A stretch of DNA of 64,000 nucleotides from Nocardioides aromaticivorans. Lineage in GTDB: Bacteria > Actinomycetota > Actinomycetes > Propionibacteriales > Nocardioidaceae. Positions 43,282-51,347 of the stretch are shown one piece after another. Every line of letters begins with the position of its first letter. Position 1 is the stretch's first letter. The notes under the pieces were generated by a model. That model was not told the DNA's origin. It ran no database searches and saw only the letters and a program-made list of their open reading frames with translations. The position numbers were made by a program, and so were the translations under genes. The stretch lies in assembly GCF_013408525.1 (NCBI RefSeq), contig NZ_JACBZM010000002.1:123948-187947 (forward strand), read 5' to 3'.

Positions 43282-45438
43282 ATGACTGAAGAGACCGATC
43301 TCAACGTGATCGCCGCCGACCTCCTCGACGGCACGATCGAGGGGCAGACGGCAGACCAGACCCCCGAGCAGTCCGCGCTCGACAAGAAGATCAACCAGCA
43401 CTTCGCCGGCCTCGTGGTCCGCAAGGACCTCGTCAAGGCAGTCAAGGGCAACGCGATCGTGCCCTCCTACGTCTTGGAGTACCTCCTCGGTCAGTACGCG
43501 GCCTCCGATGACGAAGCCACCATCCAGGCCGGCATCGACTCCGTGCGCAAGATCCTCGCCGACCACTACGTCCAACGGAACCAGTCCGAGCTGGTGAAGT
43601 CCACGATCAAGGAACGCGGGCGCTACAAGATCATCGACAAGGTCTCTGTCTCTCTCAACGACAAGGACGATCGGTACGAGGCAGAGTTCTCCAACCTCGG
43701 CATCAAGGGAGTCATCGTGGAGTCGGCCACGATCAACGCTCACCCCAAGCTCCTCGTCGGCGGCGTCTGGTGCATCTGCGACATCGACTACTTCCACTTC
43801 GACGACGCCCGCGTCGTGCCCTGGCAACTCGGCTCGCTGAAGCCGATTCAACTCTCGAACTTCGACTTCGACAGCTACGCCACCTCGCGCCGTGAGTTCA
43901 CCACCGACGAGTGGATCGACCTGCTGATCCAGTCGATCGGTTTCAACCCTGCCCTGTTCGGCCGTCGCGCCAAGCTCATCCAGCTCGTCCGCCTGATCCC
44001 GTTCGTCGAGCGCAACTACAACCTCGTCGAGCTCGGCCCCAAGGGCACCGGCAAGTCACACATTTTCTCGGAATTCTCCCCCCACGGCATGCTGATCTCA
44101 GGGGGAGAGGTCACCGTCCCCAAGCTCTTCGTGAACAACTCCAACGGTCGCATCGGCCTGGTCGGCTACTGGGACGTTGTCGCGTTCGACGAGTTCGCCG
44201 GCAAGAAGAAGCGCACTGACAAGGCGCTCGTCGACATCATGAAGAACTACATGGCGAACAAGTCGTTCTCGCGTGGTGTGGAGACGCTCGGCGCGGAAGC
44301 GTCGATGGTCTTCGTCGGCAACACGTCCCACAACGTGCCGCACATGCTCAAGCACTCCGACCTGTTCGACGAGTTGCCCGAGAGCTATCACGACGCGGCG
44401 TACCTCGACCGCCTCCACCACTTCATCCCGGGCTGGGAGGTCGACACCATCCGCGGAGAGATGTTCTCCGAGGGCTACGGCTTCGTCGTCGACTACATCG
44501 CCGAAGTCCTGAAGTCGATGCGCAACGCGGACTACTCCGACCGCTACCAGGAGCACTTCACGCTGGGTTCAGACATCTCGACCCGCGACCGCGACGGCAT
44601 CCACAAGACCTTCTCCGGGCTGATGAAGATCCTCTACCCCCACGGGGAAGCGACCAGGGAGGAGATCGAGGAGATCCTGCGGTTCGCCATCGAGGGCCGC
44701 AAGCGCGTCAAGGACCAGATCCTCCGCATCGACGCCACCATGGCCGAGGTCAAGTTCGGCTACCTAGACCATGACGGCGGCTGGCAACCGGTCACCACCC
44801 TCGAAGAGGACGAATACCCCACGCACTATCACCGCACCCGCCACGCCGAGGGCGCCGACGCCACCGGCGAGCAGGGGAGCGGCGCCACCGCCGGCGCGGC
44901 CGACGGGGCTGCGGCCACGCCCGCTGAACCGGAGCTGTACGCCGGGCACCGCGAATACCAGGAGAACCAGCGCGGAGTCTCCTACGCCACCATGCTGATC
45001 CCGTATCTGCGGGGGGCCACCGACATCACCCTCACCGACCCCTACATCCGCCAGTTCCATCAGGCGCGCAACCTGATGGAGCTCGTGGAAGCGCTCGCCG
45101 CGGTCAAGGACCCGGCCGACGAGGTCAAGCTCAAGCTCATAACCACCGAATCCTCCGACGGCCCCGAGAAGGTGCAGAAGCAACTGGAGTTCCTGCTCCG
45201 CGTCAGACAGGCCGCAGCCGTCGCGGGCATCACCCTCGACGTCGAGCTCAGCGACACCATCCACGACCGGTCGATCCGCGCCAACTCCGGGTGGCGCATC
45301 AACCTCGGCCGAGGCCTCGACATCTTCCAGTTCGTCTCCAGTGATGCCTTCGACCTCGCTGCGAGGATCCAGGAGTACCGACAGGTCAAGGCCTTCGGCA
45401 TCACCTACATCAAGGAGCCGGCGACCGAGAGCGGCTGA
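43282..45438 (+). CDS. brxL: BREX Lon-like AAA protein BrxL
   Basis: 718 residues, 11 nt after pglZ. Walker A GPKGTGKSHIF is near 252-262 and Walker B VVAFDEFAGKKK near 297-308. A variable acidic/Ala-rich insert (about 520-555) separates the AAA core from a C-terminal Lon-protease-like domain (LIPYLRGATDITLTDPYIRQFHQARNLMEL). BrxL rings bind DNA and are the probable effector of type 1 BREX. Its presence completes the set brxA, brxB, brxC, pglX, pglZ, brxL, the marker of BREX type 1. Confidence 0.93.
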   Translation: MTEETDLNVIAADLLDGTIEGQTADQTPEQSALDKKINQHFAGLVVRKDLVKAVKGNAIVPSYVLEYLLGQYAASDDEATIQAGIDSVRKILADHYVQRNQSELVKSTIKERGRYKIIDKVSVSLNDKDDRYEAEFSNLGIKGVIVESATINAHPKLLVGGVWCICDIDYFHFDDARVVPWQLGSLKPIQLSNFDFDSYATSRREFTTDEWIDLLIQSIGFNPALFGRRAKLIQLVRLIPFVERNYNLVELGPKGTGKSHIFSEFSPHGMLISGGEVTVPKLFVNNSNGRIGLVGYWDVVAFDEFAGKKKRTDKALVDIMKNYMANKSFSRGVETLGAEASMVFVGNTSHNVPHMLKHSDLFDELPESYHDAAYLDRLHHFIPGWEVDTIRGEMFSEGYGFVVDYIAEVLKSMRNADYSDRYQEHFTLGSDISTRDRDGIHKTFSGLMKILYPHGEATREEIEEILRFAIEGRKRVKDQILRIDATMAEVKFGYLDHDGGWQPVTTLEEDEYPTHYHRTRHAEGADATGEQGSGATAGAADGAAATPAEPELYAGHREYQENQRGVSYATMLIPYLRGATDITLTDPYIRQFHQARNLMELVEALAAVKDPADEVKLKLITTESSDGPEKVQKQLEFLLRVRQAAAVAGITLDVELSDTIHDRSIRANSGWRINLGRGLDIFQFVSSDAFDLAARIQEYRQVKAFGITYIKEPATESG

Positions 45439-45454
45439 CGCTGCACTGCACGAA

Positions 45455-45498
45455 CGACGGTGGGAGAGAACCACCACGCCTCGCGCCTCCTACCGTCG
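45455..45498. terminator. Long inverted repeat after the BREX operon
   Basis: CGACGGTGGGAG and CTCCTACCGTCG, 12-nt arms with one mismatch, 20 nt apart, starting 17 nt after the brxL stop. It may end the BREX transcript or act as an operator for the NACHT gene, whose GTG start lies 35 nt further on. Confidence 0.45.
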
Positions 45499-45532
45499 GT
45501 GAGCGTTGCTACCTTGAGCCGTCCATCGAGCC

Positions 45533-48376
45533 GTGGAGTCGTCCGTGAAGCACGAGTTGCAGTTGCTCAGCCCCGGTGCCTTCCAGTCGATGGCTGCCGC
45601 CCTGGCGATCGCGGAGTTCGGGCCGGGCGTCCAGGTCATGGGCGCTGGAAAGGACGGCGGCCGCGACCTGTACTTCGACGGCACCCTGAAGTTCGGCTCA
45701 GCAGACCATTCTTCAGCAGAGGCGTTCGCCGGCTACACCGTCTTCCAGGTCAAGCATCACGACAAAATCTCCGACCTGGAGACCACCAACGCCTCGTGGC
45801 TATGGGGAGAGGTCAAGAAGGAACTCGACGCTTGGGCTGAGTGGGACAAGAAGGACCCGCGCGATCCGCTGCCCGACCAGCTCGTCTTCATCACCAACGT
45901 CGCCCTCACGCCCGTTCAAAACACGGGCGGCCACGACGCCATCCGCAAGAACATCAAGGTCTACCGCGACAAGCTCAACGACCCCAGCCGCGACACCGAC
46001 AACCAAGAAGCGATTCTCGACCGGGTCCAGCGACGCAAACGGATCGCGCACATCAAGACGATCCGGTTCTGGGACGGCAACCAGCTCGACGCACTGTTGA
46101 GCACCCACGCGGATGTGCGCCGCCGATTCGACGCCTTCCTAACCACCAGCGATGTATTCACCTTCATCTCCGAACTCACAGGCAACGCCGCCGTCAAGGA
46201 CAGCGAGCAGGTGCTGCTCGACCAAGCACGTACTGAGCTGCTCTCCGATGGGTTGGTCTACTTCGACGACGCCGGCGATCGCGAGAACCGCGGCATCCCG
46301 GTGCACGAGGTCGCCATCGATCTCCCTGTGACCTTTCCCGGCGGGGGCGAGCGGAGCACCGTGCTTGGGCATGTTCTCGAACGGGGAGATAACCTCCTGG
46401 CCCGAGACATCACAGCCGTGAACGGCCCGCGCCACATCGTGCTCACCGGCCAGCCCGGCAACGGCAAGACCACGATCTCCAAGCTCATCGTGCAGGCCTA
46501 CCGGGTGGCCGCGCTCAAAGGATCCACCGCGCTCGCGGCCAACCACGAGGCCGTGCTCACCGGGACGGAGGCCGTGCTCCGGAAACTGGGGCACCAGCTC
46601 CCGCGGCACCGGCGATGGCCGCTGCGGATCGACCTCGCCCACTACGCGGAAGAACGAGGCCACAAGCTCGACGAATCGCTGATGCGCTATGTGGCCGATC
46701 GCATCAGTAAGAAGTCGAACCATGGCACCATCACGCCCGCCACGCTCACCTCCTGGCTGCGCGCCTGGCCCTGGCTCGTGGTGTTCGATGGCCTGGACGA
46801 GGTCACCGAACCCGAGACACGCCGCACTGTGATCGAACGCGTCGTCGAGTTCGTCAACAACGCAGAGGGAGACCGGTGCGACCTCCTGGCCGTCATCACG
46901 ACCCGCCCAGTTGGCTACACCGAAGACATCGACCCGACGTCGTTCGAAACGGTCGCACTGGACGACCTGACGCCCGCAGAGGCAGTCGCCTTCGGGACCA
47001 AAGCCGCCCAGGTACGCCTCAGCGGGGACGAGGAGCGGATCGGCAAGGTCGTCATCGCCCTTCAGAACGCTGCCCAGGATGAGAACCTCGGCAAACTGCT
47101 GCGAACCCCGCTGCAGGTGCTCATCTTGTCGATCATTGTCGACGGCGCGGGCACCATCGCACCAGACCGCTACAGCCTGTTCTGGAGCTACTACGACACC
47201 GTCGTACGACGCGAACGCAACAAACCCACGATGGTCCGCACGCTCCTCACAAAGTACGAGCCGTTCATCCACCAACTACACGAGCGTGCCGGTCTCCTGC
47301 TTCAGCAAAGAAGCGAGACCGCCGACCACTCCACCGCAGTCCTGACAGAGCCCGAGCTGCGTGACATCGTCTGGCACATCCTCGACGAGGCCGAGTTCCA
47401 GCCCGACGGGCACCACGCTGACGTCCTGGACTCGATCATCAGGTCTTCGACACAGCGACTAGTCCTCATTGCCCCTCGGAACGACGGCTTCGGTTTCGAC
47501 GTGCGCTCGCTCCAGGAGCTCATGGCCGCTCGGCGAATCAGTGACGCCCCTCTTGAGATGCTGCTCAACCGGCTGCGCCTCCTGGCTCCCAGCCCGCACT
47601 GGCGCAACACCTGGTTGTTCGCGACCGGAAAGATGTTCGCCGAACCGCGCGTCCACGAGCACCAAGCCGTCGTCGAGCTCGTCGAGACGATTGACCAGAA
47701 CGCTGCCGAACGACTCGGAAAGCATCTCCCGATCGGACCCGAGCTCGCGCTCGACGTCCTCGACGACGGCATGGCCCGGGCATGGCCCAACTGGAGCCGC
47801 CGCTTTCTGGCACGCGGGCTCCACGTCTTGGATGCGCCCTCGGCGTTCAACCTCGACCTGTCACTGCGCATCCTCCTGCGCTACGCCGACACGGGCGCCG
47901 AGCAACGTGAAGTGGTAGTGCGGATGATGCGGAAGGACATCTCACCAACCGGAAACCGACTAACGCTGGCGAGCGCGGCCGAGATGGTTCCTGCCATCGA
48001 ACGCGACCTGCGCGTACACGAGCGCACCCTGGGCCTCGGTTTGGTGCTGGACCAGGTGGCCCGGGCACCGCACCCCGCCCCGCAGGGAGTGGACTGGGAA
48101 GCATTCAATGATGAGCTCGACACCAGTCCCCATTCAGCCGCACTCGACCCCGTGATTCGCGCCGGCGCCGCGGCACTCCGTGCGATCAAGGACGACGCCT
48201 TCGGTGAGGAGCACGAAGCGGACCTCATCACGTGCCTGAGCGTGCCCGCTGCGGCAGCCGTATTGAATGCGGCCGTAGGACATGTCCTGCCCGGTGACGT
48301 GTCCTTGTTCCTCCAGCTCAGATCAGTGCTCGCTCAACGCTTCCGTGTGCCGCTCGGAGACCGTGTCCTGAGCTGA
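45533..48376 (+). CDS. Nuclease-NACHT STAND protein, probable antiphage defence gene
   Basis: 947 residues from the GTG at 45533; a GTG at 45545 is equally possible. The N-terminus has a PD-(D/E)xK/Mrr-like core: GKDGGRDLYFDG near 40-51 and VFQVKHH near 72-78. A NACHT NTPase follows, with Walker A LTGQPGNGKTTISK near 303-316 and Walker B WLVVFDGLDEVTEPETRR near 412. The last 350 residues are helical sensor-like sequence without clear repeats. Bacterial NACHT and Avs proteins with N-terminal nucleases degrade DNA after sensing phage proteins. The gene sits directly behind BREX, which supports a defence island. Confidence 0.75.
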   Translation: MESSVKHELQLLSPGAFQSMAAALAIAEFGPGVQVMGAGKDGGRDLYFDGTLKFGSADHSSAEAFAGYTVFQVKHHDKISDLETTNASWLWGEVKKELDAWAEWDKKDPRDPLPDQLVFITNVALTPVQNTGGHDAIRKNIKVYRDKLNDPSRDTDNQEAILDRVQRRKRIAHIKTIRFWDGNQLDALLSTHADVRRRFDAFLTTSDVFTFISELTGNAAVKDSEQVLLDQARTELLSDGLVYFDDAGDRENRGIPVHEVAIDLPVTFPGGGERSTVLGHVLERGDNLLARDITAVNGPRHIVLTGQPGNGKTTISKLIVQAYRVAALKGSTALAANHEAVLTGTEAVLRKLGHQLPRHRRWPLRIDLAHYAEERGHKLDESLMRYVADRISKKSNHGTITPATLTSWLRAWPWLVVFDGLDEVTEPETRRTVIERVVEFVNNAEGDRCDLLAVITTRPVGYTEDIDPTSFETVALDDLTPAEAVAFGTKAAQVRLSGDEERIGKVVIALQNAAQDENLGKLLRTPLQVLILSIIVDGAGTIAPDRYSLFWSYYDTVVRRERNKPTMVRTLLTKYEPFIHQLHERAGLLLQQRSETADHSTAVLTEPELRDIVWHILDEAEFQPDGHHADVLDSIIRSSTQRLVLIAPRNDGFGFDVRSLQELMAARRISDAPLEMLLNRLRLLAPSPHWRNTWLFATGKMFAEPRVHEHQAVVELVETIDQNAAERLGKHLPIGPELALDVLDDGMARAWPNWSRRFLARGLHVLDAPSAFNLDLSLRILLRYADTGAEQREVVVRMMRKDISPTGNRLTLASAAEMVPAIERDLRVHERTLGLGLVLDQVARAPHPAPQGVDWEAFNDELDTSPHSAALDPVIRAGAAALRAIKDDAFGEEHEADLITCLSVPAAAAVLNAAVGHVLPGDVSLFLQLRSVLAQRFRVPLGDRVLS

Positions 48377-48418
48377 GGGCGTGCTTCCTCAACGGGCAGA
48401 CGAGCAGCACCCTGGTCG

Positions 48419-48586
48419 TCAGCCGTCGAGGTCGAGACTGGGGTCATCGCCGACGAGCCGCAAGTGGTTACGCAGCGGCCAGTGGATGTCCACTGCGGGT
48501 CGGTCGGCCGCGACCCGCGAACCAGGGCAGTCGGGGTCGTTGCAGGGCCCGAAGAAGAGGTCAGCCTCGAGGTGGAGGTCGTCCAC
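48419..48586 (-). CDS. Small protein with CNDPDC motif, 55 aa
   Basis: GTG at 48586 with AAGGAAGGGA about 9 nt upstream, 22 nt after the stop of the M48-like gene. The sequence DLHLEADLFFGPCNDPDC looks protein-like, with a Cys pair that might bind metal; the rest is acidic. It appears to be the last gene of the DUF4192 transcript. Function unknown. Confidence 0.5.
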   Translation of the reverse strand: MDDLHLEADLFFGPCNDPDCPGSRVAADRPAVDIHWPLRNHLRLVGDDPSLDLDG

Positions 48587-48608
48587 GGTCAATGTCCCTT
48601 CCTTGCCA

Positions 48609-49529
48609 TCAGCGGAGAGCGGTCGGATGTGTCAACACCACGCCGCCCTGCTCGTGATCGGCCGACGCGAACTCGACCTGCACACGTGCCTGCCTGCGCT
48701 CCTCGTCGGCCGCACTGATGCGGTGCACGCGCTCCAGCGAATCGGGGCCGAGCTGCCACCTCGCGTAGTGGACCAGCGAACCGGCGAGACCACGCTGGGC
48801 GACGATCCGGTCGGCGTCTCGCTCCACCACGCCACGCCAAGCACGGTCGGCGGCGGGCGCAATGTAGCTGACAGCGACCAGCACACCTGCCGCGACGCCG
48901 TGCGTCGGGTCTCCGCCAGGCTGGAAGCCCTGGACCACCGCGATCACGCCGATCACGAAACGCAGGTGCCACGCGAACCCGCCTGCAGGCACCCAGCGGA
49001 AGGCGCGTGCGATCTGGCGAATGACGGCGTACAGGAGCGTCCAAGGGAACGCCCATAGCCGTGCGGCCAGGTCGAAACGAGACGGCCCGCCCCGCTGGGA
49101 GGCGACCGCGTGCCCGATCGCCACGGCCGCGTCCTCCCTCGTCAGCCGCCGCTCGTAGAGGCCCTGGATCAGGGTCGGCTCCACGATTACCGTGCGACGC
49201 CCGATCGGCGTTGCGGGCAGCCTCGCGTCGTCTACGAGCCGCACAATGACGCGATCCGGGGCGAGGTCGAGCTTCTCGAGGAGTGCCAGCGTCGGCGCGA
49301 GAACGGAGCGCTCACCGGGGCGCGGGCCCCGCCCAAACCCGAAGATCCGGGCAGCCGGTGCCTCGAGCCAGCCGAACGCCAAGACGAACGAAACCAGCAG
49401 CGTGCCCAGGAACGCGAAGACGAGGCCGGCGTCGGGCAGGAAGCCCAGGCCGATGACCGCGACGAAGCTGCCGGCCAGACCGGCCGGAACGACGGCGCAT
49501 AGGCGGATCGCCTTGGTCGACGTTTGCAT
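48609..49529 (-). CDS. M48-like membrane protein with degenerate metal-binding motif
   Basis: 306 residues from the ATG at 49529. Two N-terminal membrane helices (LCAVVPAGLAGSFVAVIGLGFL, then LVFAFLGTLLVSFVLAFGW) and two in the middle give the HtpX/M48 plan, and the segment VIVEPTLIQGLYERRLTREDAAVAIGHAVASQ is where M48 peptidases have HExxH. Here it reads IGHAV, so the zinc-peptidase site seems lost. It may act as a membrane scaffold or inhibitor. It shares the transcript that starts at the regulon element near 50995. Confidence 0.6.
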   Translation of the reverse strand: MQTSTKAIRLCAVVPAGLAGSFVAVIGLGFLPDAGLVFAFLGTLLVSFVLAFGWLEAPAARIFGFGRGPRPGERSVLAPTLALLEKLDLAPDRVIVRLVDDARLPATPIGRRTVIVEPTLIQGLYERRLTREDAAVAIGHAVASQRGGPSRFDLAARLWAFPWTLLYAVIRQIARAFRWVPAGGFAWHLRFVIGVIAVVQGFQPGGDPTHGVAAGVLVAVSYIAPAADRAWRGVVERDADRIVAQRGLAGSLVHYARWQLGPDSLERVHRISAADEERRQARVQVEFASADHEQGGVVLTHPTALR

Positions 49530-49717
49530 GATCCTCACGTCCCCTCGTGGTGGGACCTCTTTCTGAGTCCCCCCGGCCGGCACGACCCGAACGCGCCGAC
49601 GCTTCCCTCTGAGTGTGGCCCGAGCAGCCGACATCGCAACCGCATCGCCGTGGGCCTGTGGATACCAGACGGTTATCCACAGGTTTCCGGTGTGGGCCTT
49701 GACAGGACCGGGATCGC

Positions 49718-49873
49718 CTACTCGCGTAGGCACCTGTCGAGGCGGTCCTGGTCGGCCTCGGAGAGGTAGACGACGTCGATCCGGGCCGGTCCTGTCGAGG
49801 GCCGCGCCGACCGGGGAGTGGTGGCGAGGAGCCGCGCGAGGCGCTTCTCCAGTCGCGAGAGAGTGTTCTTCAC
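49718..49873 (-). CDS. Small basic protein, 51 aa
   Basis: GTG at 49873 with GGAG 8 nt upstream, 20 nt after the DUF4192 stop. It begins with a basic amphipathic helix (KNTLSRLEKRLARLLATTPRS) and ends DVVYLSEADQDRLDRCLRE. No known domain. Length and spacing suggest a real small gene of the operon. Confidence 0.5.
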   Translation of the reverse strand: MKNTLSRLEKRLARLLATTPRSARPSTGPARIDVVYLSEADQDRLDRCLRE

Positions 49874-49893
49874 GGGGCTGTTCTCCGTTCTGC

Positions 49894-50955
49894 TCAACGA
49901 CCGGGTGCTGACGATTCCGGGCCGTCGACGCCGTGGGTGTTGCGGCCGTCCTGGTCGTGGGTGCGGCGCTCCGTCGGATTCGTGCCGCGCAGTGCAGCCT
50001 GCTGCATCAGAGCGCTCGGGGCGGGCTGCTGCAGCGCGCGTTCCCACTCGCGCGGGTCGATTGCCTGCTCGAGGGCTGTCGCGACGAGGTCGGCCAGCGG
50101 CGGCCGCGCTTCGGAGATCTGATCGAGCGCAACCCAGGCCTGCGCCCCTTTGCCCTCCAGGTACGAGCTGAGCGCCAGCATCGCGGCCGGCGTGTCGCGC
50201 ACCCCGCTCGGCGCGCGACGGACCAGGTCGTGCCAGAACTCCGAGTAGACCGGTGCGCTCTCACGCGTCATTCGGATCTCGGCCGCGTTCCGAGCTCCAC
50301 TGTCGTGGATCACTGCGAGGACGCGAGCCGCGTCGACGTCGGAGAGGTACTCCCGGTCGCTCTGGAACTGGTCAAGCCGGGCGCCCAACCACCTGACCTC
50401 GGCTTGGAGGGGACCTGCGTGCATGTCCAGACCGCGCGCCACGGCCGCCGGCAGATGCTCAGCGACCGGAGCGGGGTCGCCCTGCATCCCGGCCGCGAGA
50501 TCCGCCCGCGTGGCCACCGGCATGGCCCGGCCCATCAGCGCGAACTCCGCGGCCATCCGGTCGCGTGTTGCGGGATTGACGGTCCCGCTGGTGCCGGTCA
50601 GGACGTCGAACCACTCATTGCCTTTGACCCAGAGCATCGGCCCAACGTCGGGCCCGCGGTCGTGGTTGACCAGTGTCTCGCCCAGAGCCGTAAGAGCCTC
50701 GAGGCAGGACCGCCCGTCTTCACCGAACGCGATGAGTGCGACACGACGAGTGGGGTGCTGACGGAGGTACGGGTCTGACAGCTGGTGCAGGAACGTTCCC
50801 ATCGCTTCGGGAGAATCCGGGAGGTCGAGGCGCGCGCTCGGGCCGCCACCGATCGCGAGGCACACCATGCTCGACTCGATCTTCTTGAAGCCGAGCATGT
50901 GCGGGACGTAGGCGATCAGCTCGTCGTGCGAGCGGAGCTTGAGCGTGTTGTTCAT
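49894..50955 (-). CDS. DUF4192 family protein
   Basis: 353 residues, ATG at 50955. The family head is clear: LRSHDELIAYVPHMLGFKKIESSMVCLAIGG (pattern: DELxAYVPHMLGF), followed by an alpha/beta core and a helical half. The C-terminal 50 residues are polar and probably disordered. DUF4192 proteins are common in actinobacterial chromosomes and plasmids and have no known function. First gene of a transcript behind regulon element copy 4. Confidence 0.8.
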   Translation of the reverse strand: MNNTLKLRSHDELIAYVPHMLGFKKIESSMVCLAIGGGPSARLDLPDSPEAMGTFLHQLSDPYLRQHPTRRVALIAFGEDGRSCLEALTALGETLVNHDRGPDVGPMLWVKGNEWFDVLTGTSGTVNPATRDRMAAEFALMGRAMPVATRADLAAGMQGDPAPVAEHLPAAVARGLDMHAGPLQAEVRWLGARLDQFQSDREYLSDVDAARVLAVIHDSGARNAAEIRMTRESAPVYSEFWHDLVRRAPSGVRDTPAAMLALSSYLEGKGAQAWVALDQISEARPPLADLVATALEQAIDPREWERALQQPAPSALMQQAALRGTNPTERRTHDQDGRNTHGVDGPESSAPGR

Positions 50956-50994
50956 CGAGGACCCACCTGTTCAGATCGGTAACGTTTCCTGGAG

Positions 50995-51023
50995 AAGCAA
51001 CCGGCAACGCGCCGGATCGGACA
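50995..51023 (-). promoter_or_regulatory. Regulon promoter element, copy 4 (DUF4192 operon)
   Basis: Minus strand TGTCCG-N17-TTGCTT with ATC, GG and CTCC flanks intact. The DUF4192 ATG follows after a 39-nt leader that holds its own ribosome site (AGGTGGG), so this transcript is not leaderless. Confidence 0.75.
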
Positions 51024-51032
51024 GATGGGCGG

Positions 51033-51347
51033 TTACCGATCTGCGGCCGGGCCCGGGCGCGGACCTGCCTGCCCCGGCGCGTCGGGGGGCATCCAGCGCG
51101 ACGGTCCCGACGCGAGCTGGTTGAGCGCGACTGCTTGCAGTGGCGCCGACGCGGGAGACGCGGCGTCGGGGATCACGATCCCCTTGTTTGCCGCGTCGAG
51201 CTGCTCGAACGCGATCTCCCAGGTGCGGCCCGTCAGGTGCCCCAACCGCACGCGGTCCGCGTCGGTGCGTTCGATGAGGCGGTCGATCTGCTCGCTGGTG
51301 AACACCGGGTGCCCCTGTGCGTCACAGTCGGCGACGAAGACGCCTAG
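51033..51347 (-). pseudogene. 3' part of a gene split by the IS1182-family element
   Basis: The open frame continues exactly from the 5' part at 53185-53488 once the IS and one CTAG copy are removed; the join reads HPDLGVFVADCDAQGHPVF without a frame change. The complete protein would have 204 residues. This half holds TSEQIDRLIERTDADRVRLG and a Pro-rich tail. A TTG within the IS end (51362) could start a truncated product. Function of the intact protein unknown. Confidence 0.85.
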
